From positions 1 through 13,073 of the forward strand of contig CAYWNA010000327.1 of NCBI GenBank assembly GCA_964459305.1: a stretch of DNA of 13,073 bases, given 5' to 3'. Source of the DNA: CAYWNA01 sp964459305. Its GTDB lineage: Bacteria; Planctomycetota; Planctomycetia; Pirellulales; Pirellulaceae. This document shows positions 1-6,304 of this stretch, piece after piece. The number at the start of each line of letters is the position of its first letter. The stretch's first letter is position 1. The position numbers and the translations under genes were made by a program. The notes beneath the pieces are model-generated. The model made no database searches and was not told the origin of the DNA. It worked only from the letters and a program-made list of their open reading frames with translations.

Positions 1-206
1 TTCATCGCATTGGCCAGCGCCCCGCTACCTCGGTTGCCGCAGCCGATCAGGGCCAGCCTGATGGTGTTGTCTTCACTGGCATGGACCCGCGGGATGATCG
101 CACCGGCTAGTGCGGAAGCCGCAGTCACCTTACCACCCAACTCCAAAAAGTCCCGACGCGAGGGCTGCAGGGACGTCGCACGTTTCGACTCGGATTTTCT
201 CGTCAT
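1..206 (-). CDS. Gfo/Idh/MocA family oxidoreductase, Tat-exported (N-terminal part, cut by window edge)
   Basis: Reading the minus strand from the ATG at 206 gives 68 residues and then runs off the window. Residues 16-21 read SRRDFL, a twin-arginine motif, followed by a small hydrophobic stretch (about 27-38) and a likely cleavage site after VHA at 41-43. The mature protein opens with a beta strand and GxGxxG (G55, G57, G60), the NAD(P)-binding start of Gfo/Idh/MocA dehydrogenases. Planctomycetes carry many such Tat-signal paralogues, usually presumed to oxidise or reduce sugars or sugar-like compounds; the substrate here cannot be told. An AGAGGA Shine-Dalgarno at 212-217, 5 nt before the ATG, supports this start. 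The gene lies 142 bp downstream of the sulfatase on the same strand, so co-transcription is possible but not shown. The catalytic domain is outside the window. Confidence 0.85.
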   Translation of the reverse strand, partial: MTRKSESKRATSLQPSRRDFLELGGKVTAASALAGAIIPRVHASEDNTIRLALIGCGNRGSGALANAM

Positions 207-211
207 GACGA

Positions 212-217
212 TCCTCT
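212..217 (-). promoter_or_regulatory. Ribosome binding site of the oxidoreductase
   Basis: The minus strand reads AGAGGA five bases before the ATG at 206. It fixes the start of a gene whose coding signal is otherwise short in this window. Confidence 0.6.
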
Positions 218-348
218 GTACGTTGTTGGTTCAGATGCACCCAATCGTTGCTCTACTCGAAGCGTTTTCAGAACTCATCCAGCTGACAAGCCTCATCATC
301 TTACCACGAATTCGCGATGAGTGCGTATTGTGATCACCACGTGGTAGT

Positions 349-1917
349 CTAACGGCCTTGTTTCGCGGTTCTGTTCGTCCGGCCCCAGTGCTGCTCGAAC
401 TCGGCACCGAGGCTCTTGACCAGTGCGGCATGCTCAGGCCGCACGGCGAGGTTGTCGTTCTCTTCCGGATCGTTCTGGTGATCGTACAGTTCTACGGCCA
501 CGGTCTCTTTGGCCCCGCCGCGGGTCTGCCAAAGGGTGAAACGGTAACGATCCGTCCGCATCGAGCGGCCCATCGCGGTCCCGCGCGGGTACTGACTCAA
601 GGCGGCTTCCGCGCCCGGCCCATCCGGATCGTCGAGCAGCAGGGCCCGGCTGGTTCCGTCCAGGGCTTCGGGAACCGGCAGCCCGGCGAGATCGGCCAAC
701 GTAGGATAGATGTCGACGAATTCGACTAGCGCATTAGTCTTGGCGCCGGGTGCCTTGGCGCCGGGTGCGCACACAATCAGCGGCGCGCGGGTGGCCTTTT
801 CGAAGTTGGTGTGCTTACACCACAGCCCGTGGTCACCCAGGTGCCAGCCGTGGTCGCCCCAAAGGCAGACGATCGTTCGATCGCGAAGCCCCAGGCGATC
901 CAGCTCGCCCAACACCCGGCCGATCTGGGCGTCAATATAGCTGACGCAGGCATAATAGCCGTGGATCAGCCGGCGGGCTTTCTCATCGCTCACAGGGCCT
1001 TGCTTGGCAATATCGCTGTAGTATCGCAGTTCGCCGAAGCTGTGCATCGCCAGTGCCGGCGCCCCCTTGGGCTTGTCGGGATTGCCGGCCAGTTCGATCT
1101 TCTTCGGATCGTAGAGGTCCCAGTACTTCTTGGGCGCGACGAAGGGCAGGTGCGGCTTGATAAAGCCTACCGCCAGGAAGAAAGGCCGCTCTGCTTGCTG
1201 CAGTTCGCGGAGCGCCTGCACAGCGTGGCCGGTCAATTGGCCGTCGTAGGGCACTTCATCGGAAACCGCCGGCGCCTCGGTGGCCGGGCCGCGGCAGAAG
1301 TAGTCGACCCACTCGTCCAACGCCGCGCTGCTTTTGCCGGAGACCCGTTGGAAGTCTTTTCGAGCTGCAGCGATCCCTTCGGGAGTGTAGTAGTATCGCG
1401 GTCCGCCGAACCACGAAGGGACGCTCCACGACTGCGGATCGTGCATGTCGCGACCACCGTAGTAGGCAGAGGCCTTCCGAGGGAAGGAACCATGGAAGAT
1501 CTTGCCCATCCCCTGCGTGTGATAGCCGTGGTTCTTGAAATGCTGAGGCAACGTCACAGCGTCGGGCACTTTTTGGCGAAAATGGGTACGGTTGCCCCAG
1601 ACACCAGTTGTGTCAGGCCGCAGTCCGGTCAGCAGGCTGGTACGCGACGGCCCGCAAACGGCCTGTTGGCAGTAGGCCCTCAGAAACACCGTCCCTCGTT
1701 CTGCCAACCCATCGATGTGTGGACTCTTGATGTGGTTCACGCCGTAACAGCCCAACTCCGGCCGCAGATCGTCCACGGCAATGAACAGAACGTTGTAGCC
1801 GGCCGGTTTGTTGGCATCCGCCTCCGCGGCAAACGCGGAGCCAAAGAGAATGGCAAGGGCAGCACACGCCAATGCGACTGAAGCCGGGTGAACGCGGGGA
1901 TTCAACATATCGGTCAT
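349..1917 (-). CDS. Secreted sulfatase, iduronate-2-sulfatase-like (formylglycine type)
   Basis: A 522-residue protein that should hydrolyse sulfate esters on a sugar or polysaccharide outside the cytoplasm. A signal peptide spans about residues 8-31. Key type I sulfatase residues are present: D49-D50 (calcium), C88-G-P-S-R92 (Cys to be converted to formylglycine by an FGE not in this window), K139 and H142 in GKIFH, H256 in KPHLPF, D355-H356 (calcium) and K368. Their order and spacing match human iduronate-2-sulfatase, as does the N-terminal stretch around VDDLRPELGCYG. Family membership is therefore firm, but this clade acts on varied substrates and iduronate specificity is not established. 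The start at 1917 is preferred over an upstream in-frame ATG (2079) because AAGGTG lies 5 nt before it and the signal peptide begins there. The gene is divergent from the hydrolase at 2126. Confidence 0.93.
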   Translation of the reverse strand: MTDMLNPRVHPASVALACAALAILFGSAFAAEADANKPAGYNVLFIAVDDLRPELGCYGVNHIKSPHIDGLAERGTVFLRAYCQQAVCGPSRTSLLTGLRPDTTGVWGNRTHFRQKVPDAVTLPQHFKNHGYHTQGMGKIFHGSFPRKASAYYGGRDMHDPQSWSVPSWFGGPRYYYTPEGIAAARKDFQRVSGKSSAALDEWVDYFCRGPATEAPAVSDEVPYDGQLTGHAVQALRELQQAERPFFLAVGFIKPHLPFVAPKKYWDLYDPKKIELAGNPDKPKGAPALAMHSFGELRYYSDIAKQGPVSDEKARRLIHGYYACVSYIDAQIGRVLGELDRLGLRDRTIVCLWGDHGWHLGDHGLWCKHTNFEKATRAPLIVCAPGAKAPGAKTNALVEFVDIYPTLADLAGLPVPEALDGTSRALLLDDPDGPGAEAALSQYPRGTAMGRSMRTDRYRFTLWQTRGGAKETVAVELYDHQNDPEENDNLAVRPEHAALVKSLGAEFEQHWGRTNRTAKQGR

Positions 1918-1922
1918 TCTAA

Positions 1923-1928
1923 CACCTT
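1923..1928 (-). promoter_or_regulatory. Ribosome binding site that decides the sulfatase start
   Basis: The minus strand reads AAGGTG five bases before the ATG at 1917. The in-frame ATG 162 bases upstream would add a charged, Cys-rich leader in front of the signal peptide, which is implausible. Confidence 0.6.
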
Positions 1929-2112
1929 GCTCCAAGGACTTCTTCCTTCCAACTCTGGTGTCAGCGACACCTTCGGGAATATCGATCGAGCAGCACAAAG
2001 AAGGGTTTTTTCTCCCCCGGAAGACCGGACCCGATCCGGGCTGACCACAACATGATACCATGGGCACATCTCGCCTCACAATCTTCGCTTAAGGTGCTGA
2101 CAAGTAACCCCT

Positions 2113-2117
2113 GAGGA
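2113..2117 (+). promoter_or_regulatory. Ribosome binding site that decides the hydrolase start
   Basis: GAGGA lies 8 nt before the ATG at 2126 but only 2 nt before an in-frame GTG at 2120, so the ATG is the likelier start. Confidence 0.55.
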
Positions 2118-2125
2118 CCGTGAAC

Positions 2126-2971
2126 ATGAAACGAATCAAATCAATCAGGTTTCCGCGGAGTATTGCCGTATGCTTCATTCTACTACTGGCTGCCCAGCCG
2201 TGTTCCGCGAGGTTTCCTGGCCAACAGTCCCAGTGGCACGGATTCATCCGGCACGACTTTTCGCACGACGGACGCCGCTGCATCATCGTTGCTCCGAAGC
2301 AACGCGCCGATGGAACTCCCTGGGTGTGGCGGGCCCGTTTCTTCGGACATGAGCCGCAGGCGGACATCGCTCTGCTGAAGCTTGGCTTCCACGTTGTCTA
2401 CTGCGACGTCGCCCAGCTCTTCGGCAGTCCAACGGCCGTGAAGCACTGGAATTCGTTTTACGAACGAGTCACGAAGGAATTCGGCTTCGCAAAGAAGCCG
2501 GCACTGGAGGGCATGAGCCGCGGCGGGCTGATCATCTACAACTGGGCCGCCGCGAACCCTGACAAAATCGCGTGCCTCTACGGAGACGCTCCGGTCTGCG
2601 ATTTCAAGAGCTGGCCAGACGGCAACGGAACGAGCAAACGAAGCGACCGTGCCTGGGCGGACTGCCTCAAGGCGTACGGTTTCACTGAAGAAGAAGCTCT
2701 CGCGTATCGAGGCAACCCGATCGACAACCTCAAGCCGCTTGCCGAGGCGAAGATTCCGATTCTCCACGTGGTCGGAGCGGCCGACGAAACCGTACCCGTC
2801 GCGGAAAACTCGGCTATCATCGAGGCTCGCTACAAGGAGTTGGGTGGAGACATCACGGTGATTTCAAAGCCGGGCATCGGCCACCATCCACACGCGCTGA
2901 AAGATCCCAAACCGATTGTCGACTTCATCGTCAGGCACGCACTCAACGCCGGAAAAGGCGGTTCTCCTTGA
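2126..2971 (+). CDS. Secreted alpha/beta-hydrolase (prolyl oligopeptidase/esterase-like)
   Basis: A 281-residue protein. Residues 1-28 form a Sec signal peptide: a Lys/Arg-rich start, the hydrophobic segment AVCFILLLAA, and probable cleavage after CSA. The alpha/beta-hydrolase triad is visible in order: Ser131 in the nucleophile elbow GMSRGG, Asp220 in VGAADETVP, and His253 or His254 in GIGHHPH. The fold suits an esterase or peptidase of the S9/dienelactone hydrolase kind. Next to a sulfatase, removal of acyl groups from a glycan is a reasonable guess, but nothing in the sequence fixes the substrate. It is transcribed away from the sulfatase and converges on the propeller gene at 3037, with only 65 bp between the two stop codons. 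An alternative GTG start at 2120 would add two residues. Confidence 0.88.
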   Translation: MKRIKSIRFPRSIAVCFILLLAAQPCSARFPGQQSQWHGFIRHDFSHDGRRCIIVAPKQRADGTPWVWRARFFGHEPQADIALLKLGFHVVYCDVAQLFGSPTAVKHWNSFYERVTKEFGFAKKPALEGMSRGGLIIYNWAAANPDKIACLYGDAPVCDFKSWPDGNGTSKRSDRAWADCLKAYGFTEEEALAYRGNPIDNLKPLAEAKIPILHVVGAADETVPVAENSAIIEARYKELGGDITVISKPGIGHHPHALKDPKPIVDFIVRHALNAGKGGSP

Positions 2972-3017
2972 AGCAAGGCTCCCGGCAACTTACTTTCACC
3001 CACCGGGCGCAAAACAG

Positions 3018-3030
3018 AAGATCTGACCCC
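3018..3030. repeat. AAGATCTGACCCC motif, possible mobile-element end
   Basis: The 13-nt string AAGATCTGACCCC lies in the 65-bp gap between two convergent stop codons. From memory, this string or its complement recurs at the borders of small transposases and REP-like elements in many bacterial genomes. No second copy was noticed in the window, so the call rests on recollection only. Confidence 0.2.
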
Positions 3031-3036
3031 TTAAGT

Positions 3037-4716
3037 CTAGCCATTCGGGACATCCTCGCCGTTGATACTTCGATCTGGATCGATCGGATCGGCATACACG
3101 GCGTACAACCGGACGGCGCCCGAAGCGGGAAATCGCAACTGCACCGCAAACGTCTCGTTCGACGGACTGAAGACGCGCGGATGAGCGGGCCAGACGACTT
3201 CACGACTCACGCCGGATTCGGTAATGCTCGCTGCGTTCTTTCCGGAAAACTCTGGAAGGGGTCGTCCAAGTCTGTCCAGCAGCTCGATCGTCAGCGGGGT
3301 CTCGGCCGTTGCCCCTTCGACGTTGACTCGCAATCGATATCCGTGCGAGGAGGCGGGAATGTTCGTCGTGACGCAATGTGCATCCTGCCCGGCTACGTGA
3401 CGGGAAAGGTATCCGAATCCGTCTCGACGAAGCGTCGCCAGACCGATTTCCATGGACTTCAGGCTTCCGCCCGTGTCCCAATGTGAATACCAGATCATCG
3501 TTTTGTCTCCGACGTTCACGAATGCGTGCCCTTGGAGCAGCGCGATGCTGTCCCATTCGCCTTCCTTGCCGCGGGCGATGATCTTGAAATCCGGCACCGG
3601 CTCACGAAAGTGGATGCCATCGTTGCTGACAACGAGTCCAAGATCGATGTGCGTGCCCCACAGGTGGCCCGATCCCTTTGGTCTTTCCTTGGGGCCGTCT
3701 TGCCACATGCCGTACAAGCCGATCAGGACGTTGCCTCGATTCCACAGTCCTGCGCCCATGTGCGTCTGCTGGCCTTCGATCGGTCGGGCCAAAGTCTGAC
3801 CGGGCCTGGCAAACGACAACGCCTTCGCCTTGGACCAGTGCGTGAAGTCGGAAGACCGGTACGTCAGCATCACGCGTCCCACGTCCCGCCCGTCCGGCAG
3901 CCAGGTCCAGGGCGAAATCAGTTGCCCTGTCGCGTAGTAGAAGTCGCCGAACCGGTAGAGCCCTGAAACCTCGAATCGCTCGCCGCCGCTATTCAACGGA
4001 CGATCGCCTACGACACGCCATCGCAAGCCGTCGGCGCTGGTGGCGCATACGAACGAGCCCCATCGACTCTCGTCCGGCCCGATTCTGCTTCTGCCGCCCC
4101 GGACTTCCTCGAAAGGCATGTGGGCGATGAACGCGACTTTGTAACGCCGTGATGGATCCGGGTCGCCTGGCTCGTGGAGCACGCTTAAGAAGTCGTTGAC
4201 GCGACTGAGCGAATTTGGATCGGATTCGATCAGGCAGATGTTGTTACGCGTGTTGCCGTTGAGTTCCACGAGTCCCAGTTCGGGTTTCGTCCAACGGATA
4301 CCATCCTCGCTCTCGGCATAGCACATGGGCCGCCACCAACCCGGCGCCTGCCCGCGATCCAGCTCACGCTGAAGCATGCCAAGATACCACATGCGGAACT
4401 TGTCGCCGATGCGGATCACGCTGCCGTAGAGGATCGCATGACCATAGTCCGGCGCACCCGCGGGTCCGCAGCGGAGGACGGGGTTTTGCGGATGCTTCGC
4501 GGCCTCGACCAGCGTGAGGTGCAGATTGTCACGCCACGGAATTGCATGGTCGTCGAACGCAAAGAGCACCTGCGCGTCGGCGTCCGCGGCGAGGAGGTGA
4601 CCGCTGTCCCCGGCGTAGGTCAAGCACGTCACCACAACGATCGCCAAAGCGAGCCGAATCACGCGGCTCGCTTCATGATCGACAGGCTGCTTGCCGTTTC
4701 CTGCGTTACGTTTCAT
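3037..4716 (-). CDS. Secreted GH32/GH43-like beta-propeller protein (propeller 1)
   Basis: A 559-residue protein with a long charged leader and a hydrophobic segment at about residues 22-36, cleaved near 43-44. The body shows repeated blade-type motifs of five-bladed propeller glycosidases: RMWYLG (108-113), SEDGIRWTKP (136-145), then further copies of the xSxDGxxW/F pattern such as SADGLRW and SNDGIHF, with aromatic-rich strands between. A C-terminal beta-sandwich of roughly 100 residues follows (near VNVEGATAE and IELLDRLGRPLP). Planctomycetes carry many such proteins annotated as family 32-type or hypothetical; no catalytic acid pair can be assigned by eye. A paralogue of the same architecture is at 11118-12812. 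The start at 4716 is chosen because GGGAG lies 5 nt upstream; in-frame ATGs at 4728 and 4743 lack this. Confidence 0.8.
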   Translation of the reverse strand: MKRNAGNGKQPVDHEASRVIRLALAIVVVTCLTYAGDSGHLLAADADAQVLFAFDDHAIPWRDNLHLTLVEAAKHPQNPVLRCGPAGAPDYGHAILYGSVIRIGDKFRMWYLGMLQRELDRGQAPGWWRPMCYAESEDGIRWTKPELGLVELNGNTRNNICLIESDPNSLSRVNDFLSVLHEPGDPDPSRRYKVAFIAHMPFEEVRGGRSRIGPDESRWGSFVCATSADGLRWRVVGDRPLNSGGERFEVSGLYRFGDFYYATGQLISPWTWLPDGRDVGRVMLTYRSSDFTHWSKAKALSFARPGQTLARPIEGQQTHMGAGLWNRGNVLIGLYGMWQDGPKERPKGSGHLWGTHIDLGLVVSNDGIHFREPVPDFKIIARGKEGEWDSIALLQGHAFVNVGDKTMIWYSHWDTGGSLKSMEIGLATLRRDGFGYLSRHVAGQDAHCVTTNIPASSHGYRLRVNVEGATAETPLTIELLDRLGRPLPEFSGKNAASITESGVSREVVWPAHPRVFSPSNETFAVQLRFPASGAVRLYAVYADPIDPDRSINGEDVPNG

Positions 4717-4721
4717 CGCTG

Positions 4722-4726
4722 CTCCC
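4722..4726 (-). promoter_or_regulatory. Ribosome binding site that decides the start of propeller 1
   Basis: GGGAG on the minus strand lies five bases before the ATG at 4716, favouring it over two in-frame upstream ATGs. Confidence 0.55.
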
Positions 4727-4886
4727 ATTTCATACGACTCCACGGTACCATCTGGCAGTTTACTCGCTTACGAGCCAGAATAGCATGACGGCTGGCAGAA
4801 GCCCAGATCGCCTTACCCACGGAAGCGTACATCCCGATCGTGCGAGGACTTGTGAGCAGGCTTTCCGCGGTCTATAGTCGTGATCG

Positions 4887-5416
4887 ATGGCAAAGAAGAA
4901 AACGAAGTCCTTGATTCCCGATGAACAGATCGAACGATCGATCCTGCTGCTTCGCGGTCATCGCGTGATTCTCGACGCGGACCTCGCCGCTCTGTACGGA
5001 GTGACCACTGCTCGGCTGAATCAGCAGGTGCGGAGAAACACGGACCGTTCCCGGTGGACTTCGCGTTCCTGCTTACGAAGGCGGAGTTCGAAGACTTGAA
5101 GTTGCATTTTGCAACATCAAGTTCCGGTTGGGGTGGGCGGCGGAAGCCACCGTTCGCCTTCACAGAACACGGGGCACTCATGGCGGCGAACGTGCTCAAG
5201 ACGCCTACTGCCGTCACCACGAGCGTCCAGGTGGTGCGGGCTTTCGTCCGTCTTCGTGAAATGCTGGCCACACACAAGCAGTTGGCCCATCGACTGGATG
5301 AACTGGAGAAGAAGTACGACGCGCAGTTCAGGGTTGTCTTCGATGCCATTCGGCAACTCATGGCCCCACCTCCAACTTCCCCGAAGCGGCGCATCGGCTT
5401 CCGTGTGGACGACTGA
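4887..5416 (+). pseudogene. ORF6N-domain (KilA-N-related) protein gene, broken by a one-base frameshift
   Basis: The first 53 or so codons encode a clear ORF6N domain: IPDEQIERSILLLRGHRVIL, then DADLAALYGVTTARLNQQVRRN. ORF6N proteins are phage-derived or phage-like putative DNA-binding proteins, common as single accessory genes. After RRNTD the frame is lost near 5046-5048 and would stop at 5097-5099. The expected continuation, FPVDFAFLLTKAEFEDL and AFTEHGALMAANVL, is intact in the frame one base back (5048-5416), ending at the TGA at 5414-5416. Deletion of one base within the codon preceding TTC at 5048 explains this. Repaired, the product would be about 176 residues, normal for the family, with a coiled-coil-like stretch near LAHRLDELEKKY. 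No slippery heptamer is visible, so programmed frameshifting is unlikely. A sequencing error would give the same picture. Confidence 0.82.
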
Positions 5417-5466
5417 GTGGGCGCAGAATTGCGGAAACCGAGGATGGTGTTGTTCGCGACCCGTAG

Positions 5467-5613
5467 CGCAAGAGGCAGGCGTTTCTTGAACAGACGAAGA
5501 CCAAGAAGGCCCTGTTCGTGACAATGGTCACCTGCTTTGGCGTGAAGGACAACGATAGCTACCGTCAAATGGTGGACAACCAGATCACCATGGACGCCCT
5601 GTTCGAGGATTGA
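5467..5613 (+). pseudogene. C-terminal remnant of an AAA/ATPase_2-type ATP-binding protein
   Basis: The reading frame from 5467 to the TGA at 5611-5613 has no start codon near its beginning and encodes 48 residues including TKKALFVTMVTCFGVKDN and VDNQITMDALFED. This closely resembles the last residues of the large family of bacterial and archaeal ATP-binding proteins (Archaeal ATPase/DUF234 type), which end in a strand such as ALFxTxITTFGxKxN followed by ITMDALF. The ATPase core (Walker A and B) is absent, and the frame is closed upstream by a TAG at 5464. It lies directly after the ORF6N pseudogene on the same strand. The family match is from memory and needs a profile search. Confidence 0.6.
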
Positions 5614-5640
5614 TGCCGCTGGCCGCCGTGTTAGCACCCC

Positions 5641-5709
5641 TTGAACAGAAGGAAACAGAGCACGCAGAGTTCATAACCTTCTTTGTTCTCTCCGTTCCCT
5701 CCTCTTCAA
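5641..5709. repeat. Imperfect inverted repeat, 29-nt arms, of the CGCAGAG/GGTTCAA kind
   Basis: The arm 5641-5669 starts TTGAACAGAAGGAAACAGAG. The arm 5681-5709 ends CTCCTCTTCAA. When the second arm is reverse-complemented, 20 of 29 positions match, with an 11-nt loop. Three of the nine mismatches are A-C pairs that become G-U wobbles in a minus-strand transcript. Elements built from CGCAGAG and TTCAA ends are, from memory, frequent intergenic repeats in planctomycetes and other environmental bacteria. Confidence 0.55.
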
Positions 5710-5817
5710 CGCATCCCACCCACGCCGCGGTTCAAGACGCAGAACACTATCCCACCACGAGCGACTCGCCAACGCGGACCAAATCGCCCCCAATTTTATC
5801 CGGTAATCTGTCCCAGA

Positions 5818-5832
5818 ATCCGAACTTCGGAT
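5818..5832. promoter_or_regulatory. Perfect 15-nt palindrome, possible operator
   Basis: ATCCGAACTTCGGAT has two perfect 7-nt arms around one central C, and is centred 60 bp upstream of the ATG at 5885. Size and position would suit a dimeric repressor site. No regulator gene lies beside it, so the role is a guess. Confidence 0.3.
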
Positions 5833-5884
5833 AGTATTCCCGTGCCGTGGTTGTTAACCATAATTGCGGGAGGGGAGATTCCAC

Positions 5885-6205
5885 ATGCTGCCAGGCGAGA
5901 AAGAGTTTGCGAAGCAGGTGCGACAGGAACTGTTCGACGTTTTCGGTGTTGGCCAAGCGTTGCTCAAACTGGCGGTCGACATCGTCGCCCGGCGCCGTCC
6001 GACAGTCTCTACACAGGTTCAGACCGACAAGATCCTTGCGTACCGAGTTGGTCATGCTCTCTGCATTAAGGCGTCCAAATCATTTCGGTCGTCTCTGCTG
6101 CTTGCTGAGGTCGGTGCAAGCAACGATCTGACGATCATATCGCGTTCGATGTTTGAGACGTACGTTGCTGCGAGTGTGGTTTGTGGCAAGTCACGCGCGA
6201 TATAA
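5885..6205 (+). CDS. DUF5677-like protein, probably truncated
   Basis: A 106-residue product starting MLPGEKEFAKQVRQELFDVF. The stretch KASKSFRSSLLLAEVG, followed by DLTIISRSMFETYVAASVV, resembles the N-terminal helical part of DUF5677-type proteins, where a KxFRAxxLL segment precedes an RSxFE motif. The function of that family is not known to me. Family members are usually well over 200 residues, whereas this frame ends right after the RSMFE helix with an abrupt CGKSRAI tail, so the gene is likely cut short by a frameshift or deletion. AGGGGAG at 5871-5877 is placed 7 nt before the ATG at 5885; a TTG at 5864 is an alternative start. It follows the ORF6N and ATPase remnants and converges on the TIM-barrel gene 99 bp further on. 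Confidence 0.55.
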   Translation: MLPGEKEFAKQVRQELFDVFGVGQALLKLAVDIVARRRPTVSTQVQTDKILAYRVGHALCIKASKSFRSSLLLAEVGASNDLTIISRSMFETYVAASVVCGKSRAI

Positions 6206-6304
6206 ACCCGCGCAAGGACATTTGAAAGGCCGACAACTATGACCGCGTTGACAAACGCCCTCACCGCTCTCTTCGTGCTTCACGTTGCAGCGTGTACGGC
6301 CTCG

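Larger units (their letters stand above)
1918..2125. promoter_or_regulatory. Divergent intergenic region between sulfatase and hydrolase
   Basis: These 208 bp separate two divergently transcribed secreted-enzyme genes, so both promoters must lie here or nearby. I see no convincing -35/-10 pair. A small perfect inverted repeat, GGTGTC-AGC-GACACC (1957-1971), sits about 40 bp upstream of the sulfatase start and could be an operator or just a leader hairpin. A run of six T followed by a C run lies near 2010. Confidence 0.35.
5614..5884. other. Non-coding stretch with a hairpin repeat and a palindrome
   Basis: Short open frames here are low in complexity and match nothing I know. The stretch holds the 5641-5709 inverted repeat, a second fragment that looks like the same repeat family (CCGCGGTTCAAGACGCAGA near 5726-5745), and the 15-nt palindrome at 5818-5832 upstream of the next gene. 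Confidence 0.5.

Noticed and set aside
10..333. 107-codon open frame on the plus strand at the left edge
   Set aside because: The minus strand over 1-206 encodes a clear twin-arginine signal and GxGxxG motif, so the plus frame is a shadow running on into non-coding DNA.
302..346. TACCACG...CGTGGTA inverted repeat as a terminator after the sulfatase
   Set aside because: The stem is only 7 bp with a 31-nt loop and no T tract on the minus strand; it is too weak to call.
811..1881. 356-codon open frame on the plus strand
   Set aside because: It is antisense to the sulfatase, whose active-site residues are all present on the minus strand.
2183..2767. 194-codon open frame on the minus strand
   Set aside because: It is antisense to the secreted hydrolase with a complete catalytic triad.
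2981..3007. CCCGG...CCGGG as a shared terminator between convergent genes
   Set aside because: A five-base stem with a 17-nt loop and no T run is within chance.
5040..5056. Programmed frameshift in the ORF6N gene
   Set aside because: There is no slippery heptamer and no stimulatory hairpin or Shine-Dalgarno-like element nearby; a plain one-base deletion is simpler.
4813..5637. 274-codon open frame on the minus strand across the decayed region
   Set aside because: It overlaps the ORF6N and ATPase remnants, which are recognisable on the plus strand; the minus product is Ser/Arg-rich and matches nothing known to me.
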